NCBI GenBank assembly: GCA_021841795.1
Contig: JAKCDN010000153.1
Location: 1-7,212 of the forward strand
From: Acidobacteriota bacterium
GTDB lineage: Bacteria; Acidobacteriota; Terriglobia; Terriglobales; Acidobacteriaceae
Length of the DNA: 7,212 bases
Direction: 5' to 3'
Shown: piece by piece, positions 1 to 6,698 of the stretch
Numbering within the stretch: position 1 is the first letter of the stretch
Layout: each line of letters begins with the position of its first letter
Made by a program: the position numbers and the translations under genes
Notes under the pieces: generated by a model
Databases searched by the model: none
What the model was told of the DNA's origin: nothing
What the model saw: only the letters and a program-made list of their open reading frames with translations

Positions 1-78
1 GCCGGCGAGTGCCAGGGGCGGAGAAACAAGACCTGTGGCCGCAATAATCAGACCGAGGAAAAAAAGGTTTTTGGACAC
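1..78 (-). CDS. N-terminus of a YeiH-like putative sulfate exporter (cut by window edge)
   Basis: Only the first 26 codons are inside the window. They begin at GTG (76-78) and encode VSKNLFFLGLIIAATG followed by LVSPPLALAG, one hydrophobic helix ending in a Ser-Pro-Pro-Leu-Ala-Leu-Ala turn. This resembles the first membrane segment of the YeiH/UPF0324 family (Pfam Cons_hypoth698), multi-pass inner-membrane proteins annotated as putative sulfate exporters. Context supports the call: the gene lies 98 nt downstream of, and in the same direction as, a YeiE/CysL-type LysR regulator, and yeiE and yeiH are neighbours in enterobacteria. GTG is the only ordinary start after the in-frame stop further upstream. 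No clear Shine-Dalgarno sequence precedes it, but the stop of a 17-codon frame lies 4 nt upstream, so translational coupling is possible. Another membrane transporter remains possible because so little is visible. Confidence 0.5.
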   Translation of the reverse strand, partial: MSKNLFFLGLIIAATGLVSPPLALAG

Positions 79-82
79 ACAC

Positions 83-136
83 TTAGTCTGCGGGCGAAGC
101 AGCGTGTGCGTCCAAGCAGATCGAGTGATGAGACAT
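83..136 (-). other. Possible 17-codon leader ORF before the transporter gene
   Basis: An ATG at 134-136 opens a frame encoding MSHHSICLDAHAASPAD and ends in TAA at 83-85, four bases before the GTG of the transporter-like gene. It contains one cysteine and three histidines. It has no good Shine-Dalgarno sequence, and a frame this short can occur by chance. Its position between a sulfur-type regulator and a transporter start that lacks its own ribosome binding site is the only reason to list it. If real, it could couple or regulate translation of the downstream gene. Confidence 0.2.
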
Positions 137-176
137 TAGCCGTGCTTATCGCTGGCGGTCAGGGCCGGCGAGCGCC

Positions 177-1106
177 TCAGACTTTTGCGCTTGGCCGCTT
201 GGCGCCAGCGCGCGATGCCAGAAACCGGCGGAACTCCTGCGTCAGGCCTTGTGGTTCGGGGCCTTTCGCAGCGACCAGCAGAAAATCGCGATGGATGCGC
301 AGGCCCTTGATCTCGACGATCTTAAAGCTGTGGCCGAGGCGCAGGTCTTTCGCAATGGCCCAGCGGGAAACGAACCCTACCCCCAGACCCGCTTCTACGG
401 CGGACTTGATGGCCTCCGTCGAATCCAGCTCCATAACCACCTGCAGCGCGCGGCGCTTGATTCCGTGTCGTTCGAGCGCGAGTTCCGTAATGCGGCGTGT
501 GCCAGATCCGCGCTCCCGCATCAACAGCGGCGCAGCGACAAGGTCGGTGCAAGAAATGGAGGGCTGTTCCGTCCACTCGTGCGCGGCAGGTGCGATCAGC
601 AGGATCTCGTCGCGCAGAAACGGCTCGGTGCGCACGTCCCGGGTTCGCGGTGGACCTTCGATGAAACCCAGCGTAATCCGCTTCTCCCGGATGGCGCTCA
701 CGATCTGTTCTGTGTTGCCGCTCAGCAGCGTAGGAAGAACGCGAGGGTGGTCCGCGCGGAACTCGCCGAGTAGCCGAGGCAGCACGTACTGCGCGATGGT
801 GGTGGAAGCCCCCAGCGTGAGCCGACCGGCGTGATCTCCACTCAGAGCGGCAATTTCATGTTCCGCCTGGGTCAGCATCTGATGTAATCGCCGAGCGTAG
901 TCAAGCAATACGGCTCCCGCAGCGGTTAAACTTGCCTGCGTGCCGGAACGGTCGAAGAGCTGCACGCCCAGATCTTCTTCAAGAGCCTTGATTTGCAGGC
1001 TCACTGCCGGCTGCGTCAGATACAGTTCCTCGGCCGCTTTGCGAAAGCTCTTCTGCCGGGCAACCGCGCGGAAGACAACCAGGCGGAAGTTTTCAAGATT
1101 CGCCAT
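177..1106 (-). CDS. LysR-family transcriptional regulator, YeiE/CysL-like
   Basis: A 309-residue DNA-binding regulator, normal length for the family. Residues 3-62 form the winged helix-turn-helix, with the recognition region SFRKAAEELYLTQPAVSLQI at 20-39. A linker helix follows (about 63-90), then the periplasmic-binding-protein-like effector domain (about 95-297), with GAST at 99-102, the IEGP motif at 149-152 and RERGSGTR at 197-204. The pattern GNTEQI (130-135), IEGP, RERGSGTR, then SxEAIKxAVxxGLG resembles E. coli YeiE and B. subtilis CysL, which control sulfite and sulfur genes. The transporter-like gene just downstream fits that role. I chose the ATG at 1104-1106 because it gives the usual LysR N-terminus. 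The frame stays open to an ATG at 1233-1235, but those 43 extra residues are not LysR-like and continue from an upstream pseudogene. No Shine-Dalgarno sequence is evident. The exact ligand cannot be told from sequence. Confidence 0.92.
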   Translation of the reverse strand: MANLENFRLVVFRAVARQKSFRKAAEELYLTQPAVSLQIKALEEDLGVQLFDRSGTQASLTAAGAVLLDYARRLHQMLTQAEHEIAALSGDHAGRLTLGASTTIAQYVLPRLLGEFRADHPRVLPTLLSGNTEQIVSAIREKRITLGFIEGPPRTRDVRTEPFLRDEILLIAPAAHEWTEQPSISCTDLVAAPLLMRERGSGTRRITELALERHGIKRRALQVVMELDSTEAIKSAVEAGLGVGFVSRWAIAKDLRLGHSFKIVEIKGLRIHRDFLLVAAKGPEPQGLTQEFRRFLASRAGAKRPSAKV

Positions 1107-1232
1107 GGGTCCATTAGAACATCTGCATTCTGTCTCACGCGCGCCTGTAAGTGAGCGGGGTACTGACGCCGGCGTTGGCTTGAGCGTGTGCCTCGCCGAT
1201 GTGCGCATTGCATGACGCCGTGCAGCAGAGAG

Positions 1233-1518
1233 CATTCCAGCCGCTCACTCCGGCGTGGCCGCGGCGTGCACGTGCGTGTAGGCCGCGAACGTATTGAGAG
1301 TGGCGAGAGCATCGCGGCCTGCCAAGCAGCCGGTGCCGCGCAAGACGGCGCAGCGAGCTCAGATAACCGGAGTTGACTGAAAGTGCGGCTGCATGGGTTT
1401 AGGGAACCCCGCAGTCGATATACAGCTCTTTCAGGTTCTCCGGATAATCAAACGTGAAAGCAGAGTCACGCAGATAGCCGATTCGGAGCTCGTGCCCGTT
1501 GGGTAAAGAAGACTCCAA
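1233..1518 (-). pseudogene. cbiA: Decayed remnant of cobyrinate a,c-diamide synthase (glutaminase domain)
   Basis: Conserved C-terminal motifs of CbiA/CobB, the glutamine-dependent amidase of cobalamin synthesis, appear in order but broken. From 1518 one frame reads LRIGYLRDSAFTFDYPENL, matching the family's ARDxAFxFYYPENL. It jumps directly to ELYIDCGVP, matching LYIGGGFPE, then hits TAA (1399-1401) where the family has Glu. The same frame continues THAAALSVNSGYLSSLRR, matching the ETHAxxLSxN region. Near 1340 homology moves to another frame: RGTGCLAGRDAL, then NTFAAYTHVHAAATPE. TGA (1245-1247) stands where TGG of PEW is expected, followed by AAGM. The N-terminal ATP-binding domain is missing, as is the stretch with the glutaminase nucleophile cysteine, so it cannot be functional. 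Family assignment rests on remembered motifs, but their order and spacing to two point stops are persuasive. No other cobalamin gene is in view. Confidence 0.75.
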
Positions 1519-1546
1519 TTAAGCTACTTTGAGCGGTTCACCCCGT

Positions 1547-1569
1547 AAAACCCCCAGCTTTGCGGGGGG
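1547..1569 (-). terminator. Orphan GC-rich hairpin, possible intrinsic terminator
   Basis: A CCCCC/GGGGG stem with an inner GC/GC extension, a TTT (AAA on the minus strand) loop and one bulged base. On the minus strand the stem is followed by TTTT and then ACGGGG; on the plus strand by ATATTT. The minus orientation looks more like a rho-independent terminator, but no minus-strand gene is visible between here and 1773. It may be left over from the same decay that destroyed the cbiA remnant just downstream, or may insulate mutarotase transcription in the other direction. Confidence 0.35.
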
Positions 1570-1760
1570 ATATTTACATCCACGTGGTCAGCCGTATCCC
1601 GCTCTGCCGCCATGCGACCGTGAGTCTAACAGCATATGATGGAATTGCCTGCCGACTGGACTGTTTTCACTGCGGAAAACAAACACGTCATTAGGGCCCG
1701 TTCTCAGGCAGGCAAGAGCAGGCTGAAACCGCATGCAAATTCGGCCGCAGGCCACCAGGC
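1570..1760. other. Intergenic region upstream of the mutarotase, no gene seen
   Basis: No convincing coding sequence, RNA gene or repeat was found here. A TATGAT sequence at 1635-1640 could serve as a plus-strand -10 box about 134 nt before the mutarotase start, but no acceptable -35 hexamer lies 16-18 nt upstream. A minus-strand open frame starting at 1734 shows no recognisable motifs. Confidence 0.3.
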
Positions 1761-1767
1761 AAAGGGG
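1761..1767 (+). promoter_or_regulatory. Shine-Dalgarno sequence that decides the GTG start of the mutarotase
   Basis: AAAGGGG lies 6 nt before GTG at 1774. The spacing is good, and the GTG is followed directly by a canonical signal peptide, which supports GTG over later ATG codons at 1810, 1816 and 1831. Confidence 0.7.
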
Positions 1768-1773
1768 TAAACC

Positions 1774-2886
1774 GTGAAGCGAGTCACTGTGCTTGCAGCT
1801 TTAATTGGAATGACAATGGCGCTTGCGCCCATGGCAAAGGGGGAAGTCAAAATGTCGATTTGGGGTCATACCGCGGATGGAACTCCCGTCCCGATTTACA
1901 CACTGAGTGATGGACAGATCGAAGTCCGCGTCACGGCTTACGGTGCACATCTGGTGAGCATCCGCACTCCGGACCGCAATGGCAAAATGGCCGATGTGGC
2001 ACTGGGCTACAACAACTTGGCGGCATATCTGGTCCAGCCGAGTTCCTACATCGGCGCTGTCGTAGGCCGCTATGGCAATCGCATTGCACTGGGCAAATTT
2101 ACGCTGGACGGTAAAACCTACCAAATCCCCGTGAACAATGGCGCCAACGCCTTGCATGGCGGTCCCAAGGGATTCGACCAGTATGTCTGGCAGTCGAAAG
2201 AGATCGCGGACGGTGTTGAGTTCACCCACGTCAGCCCCGACGGTGATATGGGATTTCCAGGTGCGCTCACCGCAACCGTGCGCTACACGCTCAAGGGCAA
2301 GACTCTACGCCTCGACTACACCGCCAAATCCGACAAGGATACGGTCGTCAACCTTACCAATCACTCTTACTTCAACCTGCACGGCGATGAACAGGGCAAC
2401 ATCCTGGATCAGAAGATTCAAATTGATGCCGACCGCTACACGCCCGTAGACGCGGGCCTGATTCCGACCGGCGAACTGGCCCCAGTGTCCGAGACGCCGC
2501 TGGACTTTCGCAAGCCCGAGCCCATCGGCGCGCGCATCAACGCCGATAACGAGCAGATGAAGCGCGCCGGCGGCTACGATTTCAATTACGTGCTCAATGG
2601 AAAGATGGGCGAACTGCACCTGGCAGCGATTGTTACCGATCCCGTGAGTGGGCGCACGCTCACCGTGGAGACCACAGAGCCGGGCGTCCAGTTCTACTCC
2701 GGTAACTTCCTCGATGGCAGCATCACCGGCAGGTACGGCGTCAAGTATGCCAAGCACGCCGGATTCTGTCTCGAGACCCAGCACTTTCCGGATTCACCCA
2801 ACCATCCCAGCTTCCCCACTACGGAGCTGAAGCCAGGCCAGACCATGCACTCCACCACGACCTTCACCTTTGGCGTGGAGAAATAA
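1774..2886 (+). CDS. galM: Exported galactose mutarotase (aldose 1-epimerase)
   Basis: A 370-residue GalM-family enzyme that interconverts the alpha and beta anomers of aldoses such as galactose or glucose. Residues 1-23 are a signal peptide (Lys-Arg, hydrophobic core, Ala-Lys-Gly before Glu24), so the enzyme probably works in the periplasm or outside the cell. There is no lipobox cysteine. Family motifs are complete: GRYGNRI (98-104), NALHGG (125-130) with His128, NLTNHSYFNL (193-202) with His197, GYDFNY (267-272) with Asp269, TTEPGVQFYSGNFLDG (300-315), and LETQHFPDSPNHP (333-345) with Glu334 as the probable catalytic base. These match the two histidines, aspartate and glutamate of characterised mutarotases. 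Cytoplasmic GalM is about 340-350 residues, so the extra length is mostly the export signal. It is transcribed alone and converges with the hydroxypyruvate isomerase gene. No sugar uptake or catabolic genes adjoin it, so its natural substrate is unknown. Confidence 0.93.
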   Translation: MKRVTVLAALIGMTMALAPMAKGEVKMSIWGHTADGTPVPIYTLSDGQIEVRVTAYGAHLVSIRTPDRNGKMADVALGYNNLAAYLVQPSSYIGAVVGRYGNRIALGKFTLDGKTYQIPVNNGANALHGGPKGFDQYVWQSKEIADGVEFTHVSPDGDMGFPGALTATVRYTLKGKTLRLDYTAKSDKDTVVNLTNHSYFNLHGDEQGNILDQKIQIDADRYTPVDAGLIPTGELAPVSETPLDFRKPEPIGARINADNEQMKRAGGYDFNYVLNGKMGELHLAAIVTDPVSGRTLTVETTEPGVQFYSGNFLDGSITGRYGVKYAKHAGFCLETQHFPDSPNHPSFPTTELKPGQTMHSTTTFTFGVEK

Positions 2887-2936
2887 CAGGCTGTGCCGGT
2901 TGCGCTTCGATAGCCGGTTGATGAAGGATACAGCGG

Positions 2937-2963
2937 AAAAAGTGCGGGTCGCCAGGCCCGCAC
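2937..2963 (-). terminator. Rho-independent terminator of the minus-strand hydroxypyruvate isomerase unit
   Basis: On the minus strand a perfect 7-bp stem, GTGCGGG paired with CCCGCAC across an 8-nt loop, is followed directly by TTTTT. It begins 28 nt after the stop codon of the hydroxypyruvate isomerase gene. The plus-strand side has no T-run, so it should not end the mutarotase transcript efficiently. Confidence 0.75.
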
Positions 2964-2991
2964 GATAGCCAATCTGGAGGCTGGGGCTGCC

Positions 2992-3789
2992 TTACGCCGT
3001 CCTCCAGCTCTGGAACCACCCCAGCCCCTCCGAGGTTGCGCCTGCGGGGATGTACTCGCAGCCGATCCAGCCCTCAAAGCCCAGTTGATCAATCAGGTCG
3101 AACAGATAGGAATAACGCACCTCACCCGTGTCGGGCTCGTGACGTTCGGGCACGCCGGCAATCTGGAAGTGCCCCACGCGCGTTTGCTTGCCATCGGCAA
3201 GATACTTGCGGATACGGATCGCCAGATCGCCCTCTTCCACCTGGCAATGGAACAGATCCATCAGCACCTTCAGATTTGACGCACCGATCTCGGTCACAAT
3301 CGCGTGCGCCTCTTCCTGCCGGTTCAGGAAGAAGCCCGGCATGTTGCGCTGGGCAATGGGTTCAATCAGTACGCGAATACCCGCCATGCGCGCTTGCTCT
3401 GCGGCCCAGGCAAGATTCTCCTTGTACACTTCGAGCAGTTGCGCCCGCTCCGCATCCTTCGGCGCAATTCCGGCCATGGCATGAATCTGCGGGCACTGCA
3501 TCGCCAAGGCATACTCGACGGCCTGCAAAAAACCATTACGGAAATCCCTCTCGCGCCCGGGCAGCGACGCGATACCCCGTTCGCCCGCCTTCCAGTCTCC
3601 CGACGGCGAATTGATCAGTACCTGGCGCAGTCCGTGCTCACGCAGCGTTGCGGCCAGCGTGGCCGCCGGCTCGTCATACGGCAGCAGGCACTCGACCGCC
3701 TTGAACCCGTCGCGCGCGGCGGCGGCATAACGGTCGATAAACCTGTGCTCCGGATACATCATCGTCAGGTTGGCTGCAAAACCAGGCAT
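2992..3789 (-). CDS. hyi: Hydroxypyruvate isomerase family protein
   Basis: A 265-residue TIM-barrel protein of the xylose-isomerase-like/AP-endonuclease-2 superfamily, close in length to E. coli Hyi (258 aa). Hyi interconverts hydroxypyruvate and tartronate semialdehyde in glyoxylate metabolism; close relatives (OtnI) isomerise 2-oxo-tetronates. Diagnostic segments are FAANLTMMYPE (4-14), GFKAVECLLPYDEP (28-41), INSPSGDWKAGERGIASLPG (59-78), LIEPI (141-145), LMDLFHCQ (176-183), GHFQIAGVPERHEPDTGE (206-223) and GCEYIP (243-248). Likely metal and catalytic residues are Glu143, Asp178, Gln209 and Glu245, with His181 and His207 nearby. GGAG (3798-3801) lies 8 nt before the ATG. The gene is 47 nt downstream of the UPF0182 gene in the same direction, so co-transcription is likely, and an intrinsic terminator follows. 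No glyoxylate carboligase or tartronate semialdehyde reductase gene is visible, so the substrate is uncertain. Confidence 0.88.
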   Translation of the reverse strand: MPGFAANLTMMYPEHRFIDRYAAAARDGFKAVECLLPYDEPAATLAATLREHGLRQVLINSPSGDWKAGERGIASLPGRERDFRNGFLQAVEYALAMQCPQIHAMAGIAPKDAERAQLLEVYKENLAWAAEQARMAGIRVLIEPIAQRNMPGFFLNRQEEAHAIVTEIGASNLKVLMDLFHCQVEEGDLAIRIRKYLADGKQTRVGHFQIAGVPERHEPDTGEVRYSYLFDLIDQLGFEGWIGCEYIPAGATSEGLGWFQSWRTA

Positions 3790-3836
3790 GGAATTGGCTC
3801 CGTGGTGCGGTGAAAGGCTGGATTCAGTTGCAAAAG

Positions 3837-6656
3837 CTATTTCGCATGAACGCTGAGCTGGTCGAGCACCTGCTTTAGATCGTCGAGCTTCTGTCCGGCC
3901 TCGGCAAGCTTGCTCTCCGAGGTCAAGCGCTGATAGTCGGCAAAGTCCCGGCTGGCCTGCACAATCAGCGAGTGGATGTCCGTCCCGGCTGGCGGCGTGC
4001 CCGTCATCGTCTGGGTTGAGGCTGATTGCGGCGCCTCCGCGGCCGTCAGCGACGGCGTCTGCGCTCCAAAGAGGGAGGCCAGTGCTGATTCGAAGTTCGG
4101 TCCGTAGGCCAGGCGGTCCTGCAGCGCCAGCACCACCAGGCGCATCTCTGGCATGGGGCTGCGATCGGCCTTCAGATAAATTGGTTCCGCGTACAGCAGT
4201 GCCTTGCCCGATGGAATCACCAGCAGATTACCTCGGATCACGTGCGAACCCTGCTGGTTCCATAGCGAGAGCTGCGCCGAGAGTTGCGCATTCTGATCGA
4301 TACGCGCTTCAATCTGCTGCGGCCCGTCTACCAGCCGCGTCTTCGGAAAGTCGAAGACCACCGCCGTTCCGTAGTGTGCGCCATCCGAGCGCGCCGCGAT
4401 CCAGCCGATCATGTTGTTGCGGTTGATGGGCGTGAACGGAAGAATTTCCACGAACTCCAGTCCGCTCGATTCCCCTGGAATCGTCATCAGCACAAAGTTC
4501 GGATGCATCGGCTCCGCGCCTGCATCGTCACCCTGGCTGGGTCCGTTCTGTGCGGCCACGGCCCACTGGTCTTCACGATTGTAGAAAACCTCGGGATTCG
4601 TCATGTGATAAAGCCCGTACACATCGGCCTGCAGACTCAGCAGCAGCTCAGGGTAGCGCACGTGGGCGCACAAAGACGCCGGCATGGCCGAAGCATCCTT
4701 GAACAGTCCCGGATAGACGCCGCGCCACGCAGCGAGAACCGGATCAGTCGCGTCGAAGACATAGAACGTGACTGTCCCGTTATAGGCGTCCACCACTGCC
4801 TTTACGCTGTTGCGGATGTAGTTTACCGCTTGCCCGTTGAGATCTGACGCCGCAGAGTACGGATATGTTGCGGACGAGGTGTACCCGTCGATGATCCAAT
4901 AGAGTCGGCCATCTTCGCCTACCACAATGTACGGATCACGATCGAAGGTTAGAAACGGCGCCAGGGCCGCAACGCGCGCGTCCACGTTGCGCCGCATCAG
5001 CAGGCTGCTCTGCGCTGAAATGTCGTCGCTGAAGGGAACCTTTGTCACGTCCCCGCGGTCGAAGGCAAGCAGCGTCCGTCGCAGAAAGCCTCCCATTGCA
5101 ATGCCGCCGGTGCCTTGGTAGGTCGAATAGTTATCGTTCTGGCCCTGCGAGTAGTTGAACTCCTGCTGACCGGTCTTCACGTACACATCGGTGTTCGTCA
5201 ACTCGCCAAAGTAGATCTCCGGGCGCTTGACGTTGAGGCCGGGTACGGTACTTTGCACCGGCATGTTCGAGAGATAGAGCGTCGGCAGTCCCTCTGCAGA
5301 AAATCCGTTCACAGGATTCATGGTGATGCCGTAGCCGTGCGTGTAGATCAGCTTGTCGCTGATCCAGTTGCGGCTGTTATCCGGCAGTTTGTCCACATTC
5401 AATTCCCGTACCGCCAGCATCACTTCGCGCAATGAGCCGTCGATCTGATAACGGTCGATATCGATGCCGGGAAAGTCGTAGTACGTGCGGATCTCCTGCA
5501 ACTGCCGCAGCGTGTCCTGGAGTGCGTTTACGTCCCACAGACGGATGTTTTCAAGCGTTGCCTGGTTGTGTTCCGGATCGGCTGCCGCAATCGTTGTCTC
5601 GGCCGGGAACTCGCGCTGTGCAAAGCGGTCCAGTCCGTAGGCTTGGCGCGTCAACTGAATGTTATTCACGATATACGGTCGTTCTTTGTTCAGTCGGTTA
5701 GGGCTGACGATAAAAGTGGATACATACCAGGCAGCCGCGCTGGTAATTATCCAGCAGGCCACAGCCGGAGCCGCTGCGGCCAGCAGCCATCGCACGCTTG
5801 GCCTGGCTGCTACTCCGGCGAAGGCTATTGCCGCGCCTAATCCCAGTGCCAGGCTGATACACAGCATGCCTGTGAGCGTGACATGGGCATCGGTGTACGT
5901 CACGCCGGAGAAGATCGTGTGCTGCACGAACAGAAGATCGAAGCGGCTCACGTACTCGCGCAGGCTCAGCGTCAGCAGCAAAAAGCCCGCGGCCGCAAAC
6001 GCGCCACGCAACATGGGCGATGTGGAGACGGAAGGCAGGTTGCTCCGCAGCCGTCCACCGCTGGCCGCCAGCAGAAAAAGCACCGCCAGAATAGCAACCA
6101 GCACCGCCAGCGTGAGCAGCCAGCCCGCCACAAGTTCCCAGGCTGGCAGAGTGAAAAGATAAAAGCCCAGTGGGCGGCCGAAGATCGGATCCACCGTGCC
6201 GCCGGTCGCCACGGGTGCGTGCCAGTACAGCGCCAGCGTGGGCCACTGCGCCTGCATGGCGAATCCGGTGACAATCGAGACCAGCAGCGCTGCAATCAGA
6301 GCGGCCGAGCGCAGGAACCTTGCCACCGGAAGATCCAAGGGCCGGCCGCCTACGTAGATCGTGAAACGCTCCGGCAACTCGCCTGCGTGGCTGCGGCGGA
6401 ACACGAGGAACGCGCCGTAGAGAACCAGAAAGGTGAGCGATGTAAAGGCAGCAAAAGTTCCCCATTCAAGCTTGAAGGTCTGCCAGAATGCGGGAGTGTA
6501 GCCCAGAGAGCCGAACCAGAGCAGATCAACCCAGTAGGAGATCGCGCTGCGCCCTCCTAAAAAAACAAGCAGAAGGAAACCAAGCAGTAACCACACGCCA
6601 GGATTGCCGCGCAGCGGCTTTTCCGACGTCGGATAATGAATCGTCTCAGGCATCAT
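3837..6656 (-). CDS. UPF0182 family large membrane protein
   Basis: A 939-residue protein of the UPF0182/COG1615 family (Pfam PF03699), whose function is unknown; members are typically about 900-1000 residues. Seven hydrophobic segments occupy the N-terminal third, roughly residues 20-38, 67-86, 112-133, 162-198 (long), 215-232, 259-281 and 287-313. A large soluble, probably extracytoplasmic, domain follows. Family hallmarks are VSPNRLNKERPYIVNNIQLT (317-336), TRQAYGLDRF (336-345), IRLWDVNALQDTLRQLQEIR (371-390), then YYDFPGIDIDRY, THGYGITMNPVNGFSAEGLP and RPEIYFGE further on. A low-complexity Ala/Thr/Pro linker leads to a charged helical C-terminus (about 900-939) typical of the family. Two adjacent ATGs (6656 and 6653) are possible starts. 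GAGGG, 6 nt upstream of the first, favours it. That Shine-Dalgarno sequence sits inside an inverted repeat. The gene probably heads a transcript that also includes the hydroxypyruvate isomerase gene. Confidence 0.93.
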   Translation of the reverse strand: MMPETIHYPTSEKPLRGNPGVWLLLGFLLLVFLGGRSAISYWVDLLWFGSLGYTPAFWQTFKLEWGTFAAFTSLTFLVLYGAFLVFRRSHAGELPERFTIYVGGRPLDLPVARFLRSAALIAALLVSIVTGFAMQAQWPTLALYWHAPVATGGTVDPIFGRPLGFYLFTLPAWELVAGWLLTLAVLVAILAVLFLLAASGGRLRSNLPSVSTSPMLRGAFAAAGFLLLTLSLREYVSRFDLLFVQHTIFSGVTYTDAHVTLTGMLCISLALGLGAAIAFAGVAARPSVRWLLAAAAPAVACWIITSAAAWYVSTFIVSPNRLNKERPYIVNNIQLTRQAYGLDRFAQREFPAETTIAAADPEHNQATLENIRLWDVNALQDTLRQLQEIRTYYDFPGIDIDRYQIDGSLREVMLAVRELNVDKLPDNSRNWISDKLIYTHGYGITMNPVNGFSAEGLPTLYLSNMPVQSTVPGLNVKRPEIYFGELTNTDVYVKTGQQEFNYSQGQNDNYSTYQGTGGIAMGGFLRRTLLAFDRGDVTKVPFSDDISAQSSLLMRRNVDARVAALAPFLTFDRDPYIVVGEDGRLYWIIDGYTSSATYPYSAASDLNGQAVNYIRNSVKAVVDAYNGTVTFYVFDATDPVLAAWRGVYPGLFKDASAMPASLCAHVRYPELLLSLQADVYGLYHMTNPEVFYNREDQWAVAAQNGPSQGDDAGAEPMHPNFVLMTIPGESSGLEFVEILPFTPINRNNMIGWIAARSDGAHYGTAVVFDFPKTRLVDGPQQIEARIDQNAQLSAQLSLWNQQGSHVIRGNLLVIPSGKALLYAEPIYLKADRSPMPEMRLVVLALQDRLAYGPNFESALASLFGAQTPSLTAAEAPQSASTQTMTGTPPAGTDIHSLIVQASRDFADYQRLTSESKLAEAGQKLDDLKQVLDQLSVHAK

Positions 6657-6663
6657 TCACCGC

Positions 6664-6689
6664 CCTCAGTCCATTTCCGATCACTGAGG
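6664..6689 (-). promoter_or_regulatory. Leader hairpin overlapping the UPF0182 Shine-Dalgarno sequence
   Basis: Minus strand: CCTCAGT, a 12-nt loop, then ACTGAGG, a perfect 7-bp inverted repeat ending 7 nt before the ATG. The 3' arm contains the GAGG of the presumed ribosome binding site, so the folded leader would hide it. As DNA it could equally be a dyad operator just downstream of a promoter. No known riboswitch or RNA thermometer class is recognised. Confidence 0.45.
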
Positions 6690-6698
6690 TACGCAAGA

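Noticed and set aside
106..834. 242-codon plus-strand open frame
   Set aside because: It is antisense to the LysR gene, Arg/Ser-rich, with no family motif.
1107..1235. 43-codon N-terminal extension of the LysR regulator
   Set aside because: The extra residues lie outside the conserved LysR N-terminus and are explained by in-frame continuation from the cbiA relic.
1590..1734. Minus-strand frame beginning MRFQPALACLRTGPND
   Set aside because: Short, with no Shine-Dalgarno sequence and no motif I recognise; it could be more debris, but it cannot be supported.
1600..1773. Riboswitch or cobalamin-responsive element linked to the cbiA relic
   Set aside because: No B12-box-like or other conserved riboswitch core was found on either strand.
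4284..4847. 187-codon plus-strand open frame
   Set aside because: It lies wholly antisense to the UPF0182 coding sequence, which is long and motif-rich; the frame has no recognisable motifs or ribosome binding site.
5883..6560. 225-codon plus-strand open frame
   Set aside because: It is antisense to the membrane domain of the UPF0182 gene. Its Arg/Gln-rich composition is what the reverse complement of hydrophobic, GC-rich codons gives.
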